This document shows positions 46,247 through 55,655 of a DNA stretch of 64,000 bases, piece by piece. Source of the DNA: Roseovarius albus (GTDB taxonomy: Bacteria > Pseudomonadota > Alphaproteobacteria > Rhodobacterales > Rhodobacteraceae); contig NZ_FWFX01000009.1 of the NCBI RefSeq assembly GCF_900172335.1, positions 62,001 through 126,000 of the forward strand, in the 5' to 3' direction. The notes beneath the pieces were generated by a model. It searched no databases, was not told where the DNA came from, and saw only the letters and a list, made by a program, of their open reading frames with translations. The position numbers and the translations under genes were made by a program. Position 1 is the first letter of the stretch. The number at the start of each line of letters is the position of its first letter.

Positions 46247-46306
46247 CATCCCACTTCGTGACCCTCGACAAATTTCCGAATTTTCATGGCTGCAAGGAGA
46301 TAGCCA

Positions 46307-47656
46307 ATGACCGCGCACAACACCAACTGGGACAACGAGCACTTCTTTCACCCGTGGGAAGGCATGGAAACGCTTGGCCAGAACGACCGAGCCTATATCG
46401 AAGGGGGCGAAGGCATCTATGTCCGCAATGATCGCGGTGAACGCCTGATGGATGGTCCCGCTGGAATGTGGTGCGTGCAGGTTGGGTACGGGCGCGAGGA
46501 GATCGCCGACGCGATGGCTGATCAAGCACGACAATTGGCCTATTTCTCGCCCTTCAACAACACCAGTTCCATCAGCACGCGCTTTGCCCATGAAATCGCC
46601 CGTCGCGCACCCGGCGACTTGAACAACGTGTTCTTCACCACGGGCGGATCCACGGCAGTCGACACCGCCATTCGCTTTGTTCATTTCCGCAACAACCTGA
46701 TGGGCCGGCCCGAGAAAAAGATCATCATCTCACGGCAAAAAGCCTATCACGGCAGCACCTATCTAGCTGCCAGTGTCAGCGGCAAAGAACGTGATCGTCT
46801 CTGGCTCGATAAGGCCGATCACCTCAGCCACTTCCTGCCCAACGTGAACCCGCTACACCGGTCAGACGGACAATCGATTGACGCCTTCTTGGACGAAAAA
46901 ATCGCCGATCTGGAAAACGCCATCCTGACACTGGGCGCGGATAAGGTTGCCGCTTTCATCGCAGAGCCGATTCTGGCCTCGGGCGGGGTGATCGTGCCGC
47001 CCAAGGGGTATCACAAGCGGTGCCTGGAGGTCTGCCACCGCCACGATGTCCTTTACATTTCAGACGAAGTTGTCACCGCTTTTGGTCGTTTGGGCCATTG
47101 GTTCGCGTCTGAGGATGTCTTTGGCATTCAACCTGACATCATCACCTGTGCAAAAGGCATGACCTCGGGCTATGTCCCAATGGGGGCGGCCATCGTTTCC
47201 GACCGCCTGATCGCTGATCTGACCGGCATGGGTGCAACATTTTCAAACGGTTACACCTACTCCGGCCACCCAGTCAGCGCCGCTGCGGGCCTGAAAAGCA
47301 TGGAGATCATCGAGCGTGATGGGCTGCTAGAGCATGTTCAGGCCCTGTCACCCCTGTTTCAGGAAAGACTGTCCTCGCTGCAGGACATCGATATCGTCGT
47401 TGACACGCGGGGTATGGGCTTTATGGGCTGTGTAGAATGCTCTGCTGATGGCAGCAAAGACGCCTTGCTGGATCAAGACTATGCTATTGGCGCACTGATC
47501 GACGAGGAATGTCAGAAACGCGGATTGCTCGTGCGCCCGTTGATCAACATGTGTGTCACCTCGCCGCCTCTGATCATGAGTGCGGATCAGATCAACCAGA
47601 TGTTCGATATTCTCGAGACTGGCATCAAAACCGCTGCAGACCGGAGGGGTGCGTAA
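46307..47656 (+). CDS. Class III aminotransferase (omega-amino acid type)
   Basis: The 449-residue PLP enzyme has [41 protein letters not shown] and the PLP lysine in [13 protein letters not shown]. This matches the omega-amino acid:pyruvate group that acts on beta-alanine, GABA, putrescine or similar amines. It follows the Rieske gene by 60 bases with an AAGGAG site. In the cluster it could take the amine left after demethylation. Confidence 0.88.
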   Translation: MTAHNTNWDNEHFFHPWEGMETLGQNDRAYIEGGEGIYVRNDRGERLMDGPAGMWCVQVGYGREEIADAMADQARQLAYFSPFNNTSSISTRFAHEIARRAPGDLNNVFFTTGGSTAVDTAIRFVHFRNNLMGRPEKKIIISRQKAYHGSTYLAASVSGKERDRLWLDKADHLSHFLPNVNPLHRSDGQSIDAFLDEKIADLENAILTLGADKVAAFIAEPILASGGVIVPPKGYHKRCLEVCHRHDVLYISDEVVTAFGRLGHWFASEDVFGIQPDIITCAKGMTSGYVPMGAAIVSDRLIADLTGMGATFSNGYTYSGHPVSAAAGLKSMEIIERDGLLEHVQALSPLFQERLSSLQDIDIVVDTRGMGFMGCVECSADGSKDALLDQDYAIGALIDEECQKRGLLVRPLINMCVTSPPLIMSADQINQMFDILETGIKTAADRRGA

Positions 47657-47664
47657 GCGCCCCT

Positions 47665-48534
47665 TCACGTTTCTTTGCCAGCGGCCTTCACATCGTGGAA
47701 CTTGTTTTCCCGCGTGTCGCCAAACAGATGGCGGTTCTCCAGAAACTCGCGCTGCTGGCGGTAAAAATCATTGAGGAAATTCCAATAGTCATTTGGCAGC
47801 AACCGTTGTTGATAACCGATCTTTCGCACAATGGTACGGGCCACCTCTTGCATTCGTTTGGTTTGCTCCAGACTCTGAGGCCGGGATCGCAGGATCTCTT
47901 CCAGCACCTGTAACTCGTACCGCCCATAAACCCCTAACTGCCCTGTATCAAAGACGAAACCATTGCCCTTCGTGGCCGACCGCGTACTCAGGTCAGGCAT
48001 CAAAACCAGTTGCGGCTGATCAACCACCAACGTGCCGGCGATCATGTCCCCCAAACGCTGGCGGTGTTTATTCAACAGTGGCACTAACAAGATCCCCACC
48101 ATCCAGAAAAACAACATCCAGCCGGTCAAAGATGTATCGAACTGCCCCGATAACAAGGTCGCAATCGGCAAAAACACCTCGACCTCTTTCATCAGGTTTC
48201 GCGCGACAATCTGATGCGGCGTCAACCTCCCGCCATTGTCTGAAACCACCCGAATCTTAACAATGCGTTTGCCAATCGTGCGTCCGTTCCACACCAGTTC
48301 AGCAAAAATGTAATAGGGGATGCGGATCAGGAAGGTCAGCAAGAAAAACAGTGTTGCCAGTAGCCCCCAATCAAACACACCCATCCAAATCAGCACCACA
48401 AACAGCAAGAACATCCCGCCAAATGTGATCAGAATATCCAAAAGCTGCGCTCCAAGCCGAGATCCAGCCGAGGAGATCTCAAAGGCAATCGGTACGCCCT
48501 CCGGCGGCAGCAGCTCGGCCTTGCGTCCGATCAT
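47665..48534 (-). CDS. RDD family membrane protein
   Basis: The 289-residue protein has the RDD domain: SAGSRLGAQLLDILI in the first helix and the WNGRTIGKRIVKIRV segment, with three to four membrane helices up to about residue 165. A soluble tail rich in Glu, Gln and Arg follows. Start at 48534 overlaps the SpoIIM-like stop (ATGA). It is the last gene of the seven-gene MoxR operon. RDD proteins are implicated in ion transport, but the role here is unknown. Confidence 0.85.
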   Translation of the reverse strand: MIGRKAELLPPEGVPIAFEISSAGSRLGAQLLDILITFGGMFLLFVVLIWMGVFDWGLLATLFFLLTFLIRIPYYIFAELVWNGRTIGKRIVKIRVVSDNGGRLTPHQIVARNLMKEVEVFLPIATLLSGQFDTSLTGWMLFFWMVGILLVPLLNKHRQRLGDMIAGTLVVDQPQLVLMPDLSTRSATKGNGFVFDTGQLGVYGRYELQVLEEILRSRPQSLEQTKRMQEVARTIVRKIGYQQRLLPNDYWNFLNDFYRQQREFLENRHLFGDTRENKFHDVKAAGKET

Positions 48535-49550
48535 TGGCCTGACTCCCGGTTCCGACCGGACAAGGCCAACCACAGCATCCAGCACAGCCCGAGGCCCCAA
48601 CCGATAACCAATCGCAGCCACATATCCTGTATCAACTGACGCAAGAAACCTTCGACCAGGGCTGCTACAATCAGCATGAGCCCCGCCAATATGGCCAATT
48701 TCACCGCATCATGGCTAGCGTCTTTCAACGCTGCACGACGCGTAAGGCTGCCCGGGTTTAGCACCGCAAGGCCCAGTTTGGCCCCACCGGCACAAGCGAC
48801 ACAAATCGCAGAAATCTCTGTTACCCCGTGGATCGACAACCACGCCACAACATCCGGACCCAACCCTGCCTCGGCATAAAGCGCCACAAAGGCCCCCAGC
48901 AGCACACCGTTATAAAACGTCAGCGCAAAACTGGGCAGCGCGACAAACACCCCAAGCGCAAAGATAAAGATTGCGATCCGTGTGTTGTGCGAAAACAAGA
49001 AGCTGGCAAAGACCCCTAAACTTTCACCATCCCGGGTATCTGTGTCGTAAAGTGAATCGCGCAAATAGCTCGCACTCGCCCCCGGCGCGCGCCCATCGGC
49101 CAATTCGGGCGGGACAAAGGTGAAATACCAACTGGGATCCTGCTGAAACAGCAGATAGCCCACCAAACAGCCAATCATCATCGCGGCAAAGCCAATCACC
49201 AGCGGAATGGCGGATCGGCGCACCGCCTGCGGAATGCCAGTCACAAACAATCGTTGTAGCGCACCAGTGATACTCTCTTGAGGCGCATAGATTACCAAGT
49301 AAGCCCGTGCGCACAGCGCCTCGAGATACAACAACAACGACTTGTCCATCGAAATCGAGCGCGCCACCGAAAGCGAATTCATTGCCTGACGGTACAGACT
49401 GGCGAGATCTAACGCTTGTCCATAACTAAGTGCGGCGGTGCCGGATTTTTCCACCTCGGCAACCAGCCCCTCCAGTCTTTTCCAACTGGCTTCGCGCTCG
49501 GCACGGAACCGGGCAGACCGGATCATATCTGATGCATTCGTCTTCGTCAT
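48531..49550 (-). CDS. SpoIIM (stage II sporulation protein M)-like membrane protein
   Basis: The 339-residue protein has a soluble N-terminal third, then about six membrane segments with FASFLFSHNTRIAIFIFALG and FYNGVLLGAFVALY, as in SpoIIM/DUF95 proteins. The organism is not a spore former; such proteins are common beside MoxR and DUF58 genes. ATG 49550 overlaps the DUF58 stop as TGATG. Confidence 0.85.
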   Translation of the reverse strand: MTKTNASDMIRSARFRAEREASWKRLEGLVAEVEKSGTAALSYGQALDLASLYRQAMNSLSVARSISMDKSLLLYLEALCARAYLVIYAPQESITGALQRLFVTGIPQAVRRSAIPLVIGFAAMMIGCLVGYLLFQQDPSWYFTFVPPELADGRAPGASASYLRDSLYDTDTRDGESLGVFASFLFSHNTRIAIFIFALGVFVALPSFALTFYNGVLLGAFVALYAEAGLGPDVVAWLSIHGVTEISAICVACAGGAKLGLAVLNPGSLTRRAALKDASHDAVKLAILAGLMLIVAALVEGFLRQLIQDMWLRLVIGWGLGLCWMLWLALSGRNRESGQ

Positions 49551-50866
49551 CAAATCATCCCCTGCGCCTTGATATCCATGTAACGCGAGATCAGCGCGGG
49601 TGTCACACCCGCTACCTCGGTATCCAGACATAGAATTCCTAACCGCCGCAGCCTGTCGATCACCTCGTCTCGTTCGCGTAGAAGCTGCTGCGCCGACACC
49701 GCCTGCGCCACCGCGTTCATCCCGGCCTGCTCCGGCTGGCTGAGCCGTTTCAACGCCGGGTCGCGCAGCGCCACATAGAGCACCAGATGCTGCCGCCGGA
49801 TCACCGCAAGATTTTCGATCAGCAGCTCGGCCGTGACCGTGTCGACAAAATCAGAAAACACCACCACCAATGAGCGCTGCGATAATTTCTGGTTCATCTG
49901 CGTTAGACCCAAAGTATGGTTGGTCTCTACGCTCGATTGTTCCAGCGCCGCACTATGCGCCTGTATCTGACCAAAGGCCCGCCGCCCCGGTCGTGGCGGC
50001 AAAAACTGACCGGGTTTTGCGTCAAAGGAATAAAACCCGACATTGTCACCCCCCAGCCCCCCGGCCCAGGTCAGCGCCAGTGCTGCATTGATCGCGGTGT
50101 CCAGCTTCGACAGTTTCCCCACCCGTTCGGCCATAAGGTGTCCGCTGTCGACGGCGATGATAATCTGATGATTGCGCTCGGCCCGGGTTTCCCGTGCCAC
50201 CATCTCGCGCAGTCGCGCCGAACGTTTCCAGTCAATGGAACGCGGATCCATCCCCGCCTGAAATTCGCGCAGCTGATGAAACTCAGACCCCTGCCCGCGC
50301 ACGGACATGTCTTTCATACCATCCAGCAACGGCAACATCTGCGTCATGATCTCACCCGAGGTCACTGGCGATATGTCCGGCACTATGTCAACCGGCAAGT
50401 TCAGTGGCCAGCGCGGCAACACCTCGAACAGACCAAGACGCGAGGCGTAACAGGCCGATAGCTGCGTCACCGCCCCTTGCCCGCGCTTGAGCAGATCAAT
50501 CGGCCAATGCAATTTCACTTCTCTTTGTTTCGTCTCGCTGATGGCCTCCGAGGTCTCAGGCTGCGGTGCCAACAGCGGACCGTGGCTTAGTCGCAAGGTC
50601 AGCAGTGGCGGCAGTCGTCCCTTGGTACTACCTATATTCAGGTCGAGCATCGCCTTACGTCCCGCAAAACCAGATGACACCATATCGACGCTGACGGAGA
50701 AATTTCGCGCACTGTGCGACAGCAACAGATCCACAAGACACGCCAGAACCATCGCGCCCCAGATTACCGCCACCCATAGGGCGCGGTTCTCGACTGACAG
50801 CCCCAGGCCAAAAGTCAGGGCAGCCAGCGCCAACACCAAGATCAAAAGGCGGCGCGACGGACGCAT
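49550..50866 (-). CDS. DUF58 domain protein
   Basis: The 438-residue protein has two N-terminal membrane helices and the DUF58 signature (FHQLREFQAGMDPRSIDWKRSARL) followed by a von Willebrand A-like fold (IIIAVDSGHLM). DUF58 proteins are the usual partner of MoxR ATPases and are thought to help assemble or activate other proteins. It overlaps both neighbours by one base. Confidence 0.9.
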   Translation of the reverse strand: MRPSRRLLILVLALAALTFGLGLSVENRALWVAVIWGAMVLACLVDLLLSHSARNFSVSVDMVSSGFAGRKAMLDLNIGSTKGRLPPLLTLRLSHGPLLAPQPETSEAISETKQREVKLHWPIDLLKRGQGAVTQLSACYASRLGLFEVLPRWPLNLPVDIVPDISPVTSGEIMTQMLPLLDGMKDMSVRGQGSEFHQLREFQAGMDPRSIDWKRSARLREMVARETRAERNHQIIIAVDSGHLMAERVGKLSKLDTAINAALALTWAGGLGGDNVGFYSFDAKPGQFLPPRPGRRAFGQIQAHSAALEQSSVETNHTLGLTQMNQKLSQRSLVVVFSDFVDTVTAELLIENLAVIRRQHLVLYVALRDPALKRLSQPEQAGMNAVAQAVSAQQLLRERDEVIDRLRRLGILCLDTEVAGVTPALISRYMDIKAQGMI

Positions 50867-51822
50867 CAGCGGGGCGCGTCTGTGCGGTTCAGGATTGTGG
50901 CGAGCACATCATCGCTGGTGCGACCGTCAATTTCTGCCATTGGTCCCAGCACAATCCGGTGGCGCAATGCAGGCGCAAACAAGGCCTGCACATCGTCAGG
51001 GATTGCGTAATCGCGCCCGTCCAATGCTGCCTTGGCACGCACCGCGCCAGCCAGCGCATCCGCCGCCCGGGTTGAGGCGCCGTGCTGAATGTCGCCATCT
51101 CCGCGCGTCGCTCGGACCAGATCGACAATGTAGGTTAAAATCGTCGCATCCAGCCGGATCGAAGCCACCAAATCATGGCCTTCGTGCAGCTTGGCCCGGC
51201 TCAATACCTGCTTCAGCGCGGTACGCCCACTATCCGCCCCAAGGGGCAACGTGGAGTGATGTGTCAGAATATCGATCTCGGTCTGCCGATCCGGGAAATC
51301 CACCAGCAGTTTGAACAGGAAGCGGTCCAGCTGTGCCTCCGGCAAGGGATAGGTACCATGCTGTTCAATCGGGTTTTGCGTCGCCACAATAAAGAAGTCC
51401 TGCCCCAGCGGATAATGCGTACCGTCGATGGTCACTTCACGCTCGTTCATCGCCTGCAACAGCGCTGATTGCGTCTTTGGCGGGGCACGGTTGATCTCAT
51501 CCGCCAGCAGAATATCGGTAAACACTGGCCCTTTGGTCAGACGAAACTCGTTGGTTTCGAAGCTGAACAGGTTCACACCCAGCACATCACTGGGCATCAG
51601 GTCGGGCGTAAACTGCACTCGGCCAAACTCCAGATCCACCACCTGTGAAAGGCAACGCGCCACCAGCGTTTTTGCCGTGCCGGGCGCTCCTTCGATCAAA
51701 CAGTGTCCACGTGCAAACAGCGCGATCAACAGGTTGTCAATCAGCTCTTCCTGGCCTTGAACCACCTGCCCAACTTCGGTGCGGATGGCGGTTGCAAGTG
51801 ATTGAAATTCAGATAGATCCAT
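50866..51822 (-). CDS. MoxR-type AAA+ ATPase
   Basis: The 318-residue protein has Walker A GAPGTAKT, Walker B ILLADEINRAPPKTQ, the ATQNPIEQHGTYPLPEAQLDRF sensor stretch and a C-terminal lid. It is the MoxR Proper or closely related APE2220-like group, acting as a chaperone with the adjacent DUF58 protein. Overlaps with DUF4350 upstream and DUF58 downstream show co-translation. Confidence 0.94.
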   Translation of the reverse strand: MDLSEFQSLATAIRTEVGQVVQGQEELIDNLLIALFARGHCLIEGAPGTAKTLVARCLSQVVDLEFGRVQFTPDLMPSDVLGVNLFSFETNEFRLTKGPVFTDILLADEINRAPPKTQSALLQAMNEREVTIDGTHYPLGQDFFIVATQNPIEQHGTYPLPEAQLDRFLFKLLVDFPDRQTEIDILTHHSTLPLGADSGRTALKQVLSRAKLHEGHDLVASIRLDATILTYIVDLVRATRGDGDIQHGASTRAADALAGAVRAKAALDGRDYAIPDDVQALFAPALRHRIVLGPMAEIDGRTSDDVLATILNRTDAPR

Positions 51823-53134
51823 TGGGTTCCACCACCTTCTTCAATAGAGAATGATAATTGTTCAGATTACGGTCCAGATCGCGCGGCGACATTCGGGTCG
51901 CCTGTGTGATCAGCACCTCAGCCACTGATGAGAGATCATGGGCCAGTTGCTTGTCACGCCGCGCCAATACCCGAAAAAACCGCTGCCCACCATCATCGGG
52001 CTGGTCATGGCCCAAAACGTCGGTACTCAGTGTTCGTAATTGCGCAGCAACAAAATCCGCCACCATCGCGCCATCATTACCCGACAGGCGCAGGATCCGT
52101 GCCTTGGCCGCAATGGCCGCCTCTTTCGATTGATCCCAGGCCCGATCGTCTCCACGTGCTACCGGGCCAAATCGCAGCGCGCCGCGCCAATAAGTCACCC
52201 CCGCCACAATCAGGAAAACCGCCCAGAACATCGAAAACGGATACTGCAGGAAGCGCGAGAGCTCTTCACCGCCACGTTCGTAATCCTGCCGCTCTTCGCT
52301 GCGGTCCACCGTGGTCAACAGGTCCGGGCTGATGTCAATGTAGATCGGCGCTTCAGTCTCTCCCCGTAGATCCTGAAGCAAGGACACCGCGAACGCAGCA
52401 TTATCCGCCAATCCCAACCCGTGATTGTTCAATAGGTCCGGATCAGCCACAAAATAAATCGGATATTCCTCTTCGCGCACGCAGCGAATTGCCAGCGGAT
52501 CCCCCCCCGCTGTCAGGATGGGAGTACAATCTCTTGGAAGCGTCGCAGCAACAAAAGTCTGCATATGAAATAAAGCCACTTCGGAATCGCCTTCGCGGAT
52601 CGACGACATTTCTGCCCCATCCTGTTGAAGCCGCACACCCGCCAATCCGATCTGTCCCAGCAAAGATTGCTGCGCCTTTGGTGGGATCAGCATCTGCTCG
52701 TGCAGGAACTTTAATTCCGCTGCTGCGCCACGCCACTTCGGCAGTAAAACAACGGTTGGCATCTCAACGATTTTAGTTTCAAAAGTCTCTAATTCCAGAT
52801 CCCGTAGATCTGTGCGGTTTAACAACTCTTCCGTCGTTTCCGGATCCCTCGCATAGCTTTCCAAATCCAAGTCATAGAGCGGCAAGACCCGTAGACTCAG
52901 GTCCTCCAGCGCCGGGTGAATGCGTGAATGTGCCAATCGCGCAGGCACCTCATTCTGCACCAACCATCCAGATAAGCCCGCCATTCCGATAGCAGAGCGA
53001 TCCAGAGCCCGGTCCCGCGCAGCCAAGCTCAACTGCGTCATCAAAAACAGCCCACCCAAAAGTAACACAACGATAATCACAACGGGCATCACGCCTGCGC
53101 CGCCATCTCGAGCTTTACCGATCGCCTCAGCCAT
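51809..53134 (-). CDS. DUF4350-containing membrane protein
   Basis: The 441-residue protein has one N-terminal membrane helix (VMPVVIIVVLLLGGLFLM), a large soluble part, and a second helix near residue 295 (FSMFWAVFLIVAGVTYW). The order of domains and neighbours fits DUF4350, a periplasmic glutamine-amidotransferase-like fold found in MoxR operons. It overlaps moxR by 14 bases and the DUF4129 gene by eight. Confidence 0.75.
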   Translation of the reverse strand: MAEAIGKARDGGAGVMPVVIIVVLLLGGLFLMTQLSLAARDRALDRSAIGMAGLSGWLVQNEVPARLAHSRIHPALEDLSLRVLPLYDLDLESYARDPETTEELLNRTDLRDLELETFETKIVEMPTVVLLPKWRGAAAELKFLHEQMLIPPKAQQSLLGQIGLAGVRLQQDGAEMSSIREGDSEVALFHMQTFVAATLPRDCTPILTAGGDPLAIRCVREEEYPIYFVADPDLLNNHGLGLADNAAFAVSLLQDLRGETEAPIYIDISPDLLTTVDRSEERQDYERGGEELSRFLQYPFSMFWAVFLIVAGVTYWRGALRFGPVARGDDRAWDQSKEAAIAAKARILRLSGNDGAMVADFVAAQLRTLSTDVLGHDQPDDGGQRFFRVLARRDKQLAHDLSSVAEVLITQATRMSPRDLDRNLNNYHSLLKKVVEPNGSI

Positions 53135-53927
53135 GCCGCGCCCCCGACAATATTGCCTGTCCGATTTTCAGAGCGCGGTCAAAATCCGCCTCACTCACAA
53201 CGCGCCCACCGTAGTGGGCCAGCTCTGTGCCCTGCAGCAACACATTCAAAGCCTGATGATGTTGCCAGGACTTGGGCAACCGCGCCATGGCACTACGTTC
53301 GGTATCAGACCGCGCAAAACGCACTTGGGTTGCTCCTGCCCCAGCCAACAAACTGTGCCGCAACAATAAAATCATCGCCTCGGTACGGTCCGACATTGCC
53401 GCAATCCGCGCCAGCAGGCTGCGACCGTCCAGCTTCAGATCTTCATCACTGATTTTCCACGCCTTAGGGGCCGGCCCATCGGGTTTATCATCTTGCGGCT
53501 CGCGTGACAGCAATGTGCCAGAGCCACCAAACTTCAACCAAAGCAACAGCAACCCCCCGATCAGGATCAGCGCCAACACCACCCCGAACCCGTTCAGGTT
53601 CAGTATCGGCTGGTATTCCCGCCGCCTATCAATTGGTTGCTTTGCGATCTCCCCGCTGGTCAGATCACCTTCAACTTCGACAACGTAGTCGACCTGCGCT
53701 CGTAGCCTCTTTCGGCGCGACAGATCCAGATATTCCTGTGCTTCGTCCCCACGTGGCGGATTCAGCGTTTCCAGAATAACTGTATCGCCCGCAGCCTGCG
53801 CCGGGGCGATGTCTGGCGTCGATACCAGACAGACTGCAATCAAAGCTACGTATCTGAGGGAGAGATTCAATTGCAATTCACGCGAAAACTTCGGCACCTT
53901 TTTGAACCTGCAATGGGTCTTCCCCAT
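53127..53927 (-). CDS. DUF4129-like membrane protein
   Basis: The protein of about 266 residues has a signal-like N-terminus, an extracytoplasmic region, one membrane helix (FGVVLALILIGGLLLLWL) and a C-terminal helical domain of the DUF4129 type found with MoxR/DUF58. The start is unsure. ATG 53927 overlaps the DUF805 gene by 50 bases, a TTG at 53942 is longer, and TTG codons at 53876 and 53870 would remove the overlap but lack a ribosome site. Confidence 0.65.
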   Translation of the reverse strand: MGKTHCRFKKVPKFSRELQLNLSLRYVALIAVCLVSTPDIAPAQAAGDTVILETLNPPRGDEAQEYLDLSRRKRLRAQVDYVVEVEGDLTSGEIAKQPIDRRREYQPILNLNGFGVVLALILIGGLLLLWLKFGGSGTLLSREPQDDKPDGPAPKAWKISDEDLKLDGRSLLARIAAMSDRTEAMILLLRHSLLAGAGATQVRFARSDTERSAMARLPKSWQHHQALNVLLQGTELAHYGGRVVSEADFDRALKIGQAILSGARHG

Positions 53928-54351
53928 GTTTGTTGGCTCCAACGGTACCTTTCATGACACAAATCACGAACCATGCAATGGTTGTGAAAATACTGGCGAG
54001 CAGACCAACAACCGGGATCAATCCAATAACAATCATGACCAATACCCACCAACCTGAAAGATTGCAGTCATGAAGCCGACGGACCAAAGCCGTTAACATG
54101 GGAATACACAGGGCAATTGAGACGATCACGACAAAGGCGGCCACGATGTACTCCGTACCACTTGGTCCACCGGAAATCATGGCTTCAACCAACCCCATCC
54201 AAAGCCCTGGGGACAAGAAAACTATTATCAATACAAGCCACGTAACCCACATAAAAAGTATAAAATACCAATATTCAGACCGTGAAGCCCGTCCTTGAAA
54301 CGTAAAATATTTGTCTCGCAAACAGGTGCGTACTGCTTCTGTAAAACCCAT
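53878..54351 (-). CDS. DUF805 membrane protein
   Basis: The 157-residue protein shows DUF805: CLRDKYFTFQGRASRSEYWYF then four membrane helices, with RRLHDCNLSGWW between the third and fourth. It is the first gene of the minus-strand MoxR operon. Small DUF805 proteins often lead membrane-stress operons, but no function is known. Confidence 0.85.
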   Translation of the reverse strand: MGFTEAVRTCLRDKYFTFQGRASRSEYWYFILFMWVTWLVLIIVFLSPGLWMGLVEAMISGGPSGTEYIVAAFVVIVSIALCIPMLTALVRRLHDCNLSGWWVLVMIVIGLIPVVGLLASIFTTIAWFVICVMKGTVGANKHGEDPLQVQKGAEVFA

Positions 54352-54665
54352 CTGTGTCTCTCATTACCAGATGCTTCTGAATTCGACCTCTCGGTCTTAC
54401 AACCGCAATGGTGAACAACTTTGGCGATATTATGAAGATACTTGTTAATGTAAAGGCACCGCTATCCGAGTGGCCTCAATTGGACCTCCAAAGCAGGTCA
54501 ATTGTGTGGAGAGATAGAACTTCAATCACACAAGAGTTGACAGCCTACCCCCTGATCACGTCAAGTCGGCCCATGGTCTGGCGGTGGCCGGAACATCTGG
54601 GCAATGGCACATCATCACGACAGCCCGCCCTGTACAACATGGCAAACAGGTTCGGGATTGCAGGA
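54352..54665. other. Gap with possible remnant of eutA
   Basis: The gap separates the MoxR operon and eutB. It has an AT-rich first half that must hold both promoters. In the eutB frame, 54540-54665 reads PLITSSRPMVW and later SSRQPALYNMANRFGIAG. Both echo the TSNQ-type C-terminal motif and tail of EutA (arylmalonate decarboxylase/racemase family), which is normally just upstream of eutB. No stop intervenes, but there is no credible start either, so this may be a decayed 3' end. Confidence 0.3.
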
Positions 54666-55655
54666 ATGACCAAACGCATCACAGTGCAAGACAGCTATGC
54701 CGCGCGCCAGCGGATTTCGGGCAAGGTACGGTGTACTGCGTTGGTCCGCTCGGATACCTTATCAGATCAATCCGGCGCAGATGTCCACCTGAAGCTGGAA
54801 CACAACCAAATCACCGGCAGCTTCAAACTGCGCGGGGCGACAAATGCAGTGTTATCGTTGACCAAAGAGCAGCGCACCAAAGGCGTCGTCGGGGCCTCCA
54901 CTGGCAATCATGGTCGCGGACTGGCCTATGCCGCCAAACAAGCCGGAGTGCGTTGCATCATCTGCATGTCCGAGCTGGTGCCACAAAACAAGGTTGATGG
55001 CATCAAGGCCCAAGGGGCCGAGGTTCGGATTATTGGGCGGTCACAAGATGATGCGCAAGAAGAAGTCGACCGTTTGGTGGCTGAGGGCATGGTCATGCTG
55101 CCGCCCTTTGATCACCCTGACATCATTGCCGGGCAAAGCACCTTGGGTTTGGAAATGCTGGAACAGATGCCTGATATGGACACAGCCGTGATCCAACTCT
55201 CAGGTGGTGGGCTGATATCGGGCGTCGCTATGGTGCTCAAGGCCGCCAATCCTGATATCCGCGTCATTGGCGTGACCATGGAGCGCGGCGCAGCAATGTA
55301 TGAATGCCTGAATGCGGGCAAACCGATCTTTGTCGAAGAGGTGCCAACCCTCGCCGATTCTCTTGGCGGCGGCATCGGCCTAGACAACCAGTACACGTTC
55401 AACATGGTGCGCGATCTGGTGGATGACATCGTGCTGGTCTCCGAGGTTGAAATCGCCGCCGCCATCCGCCACGCCTATTGGGAAGAGCGCCAGATCATCG
55501 AAGGCTCAGGCAGCGTTGGCATCGCCGCAGTTCTGGCTGGAAAAATCAAGACCCCGGGGCGCTGCGTGGTGCTGACCTCAGGGCAAAACATCGACATGAA
55601 GCTGCATCACCGGATCATCTCCGGCGAAGATGTAGACGTCACGGCGGAGGGGTAA
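54666..55655 (+). CDS. eutB: EutB, PLP dehydratase-like enzyme of hydroxyectoine use
   Basis: The 329-residue fold-type II PLP protein has ITGSFKLRGATNA with the PLP lysine, ASTGNHGRGLAYAA and the LSGGGLISG loop. Its place directly before eutC and doeA identifies it as EutB, which with EutA and EutC is proposed to turn hydroxyectoine into ectoine. The ATG at 54666 matches the EutB N-terminus; the frame extends to 54408 without family resemblance. It is followed without a gap by eutC. Confidence 0.87.
   Translation: MTKRITVQDSYAARQRISGKVRCTALVRSDTLSDQSGADVHLKLEHNQITGSFKLRGATNAVLSLTKEQRTKGVVGASTGNHGRGLAYAAKQAGVRCIICMSELVPQNKVDGIKAQGAEVRIIGRSQDDAQEEVDRLVAEGMVMLPPFDHPDIIAGQSTLGLEMLEQMPDMDTAVIQLSGGGLISGVAMVLKAANPDIRVIGVTMERGAAMYECLNAGKPIFVEEVPTLADSLGGGIGLDNQYTFNMVRDLVDDIVLVSEVEIAAAIRHAYWEERQIIEGSGSVGIAAVLAGKIKTPGRCVVLTSGQNIDMKLHHRIISGEDVDVTAEG

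Noticed and set aside
54408-54665. An 86-codon N-terminal extension of eutB
   Set aside because: It has no family resemblance to EutB and no ribosome site at its start; the ATG at 54666 fits the family.
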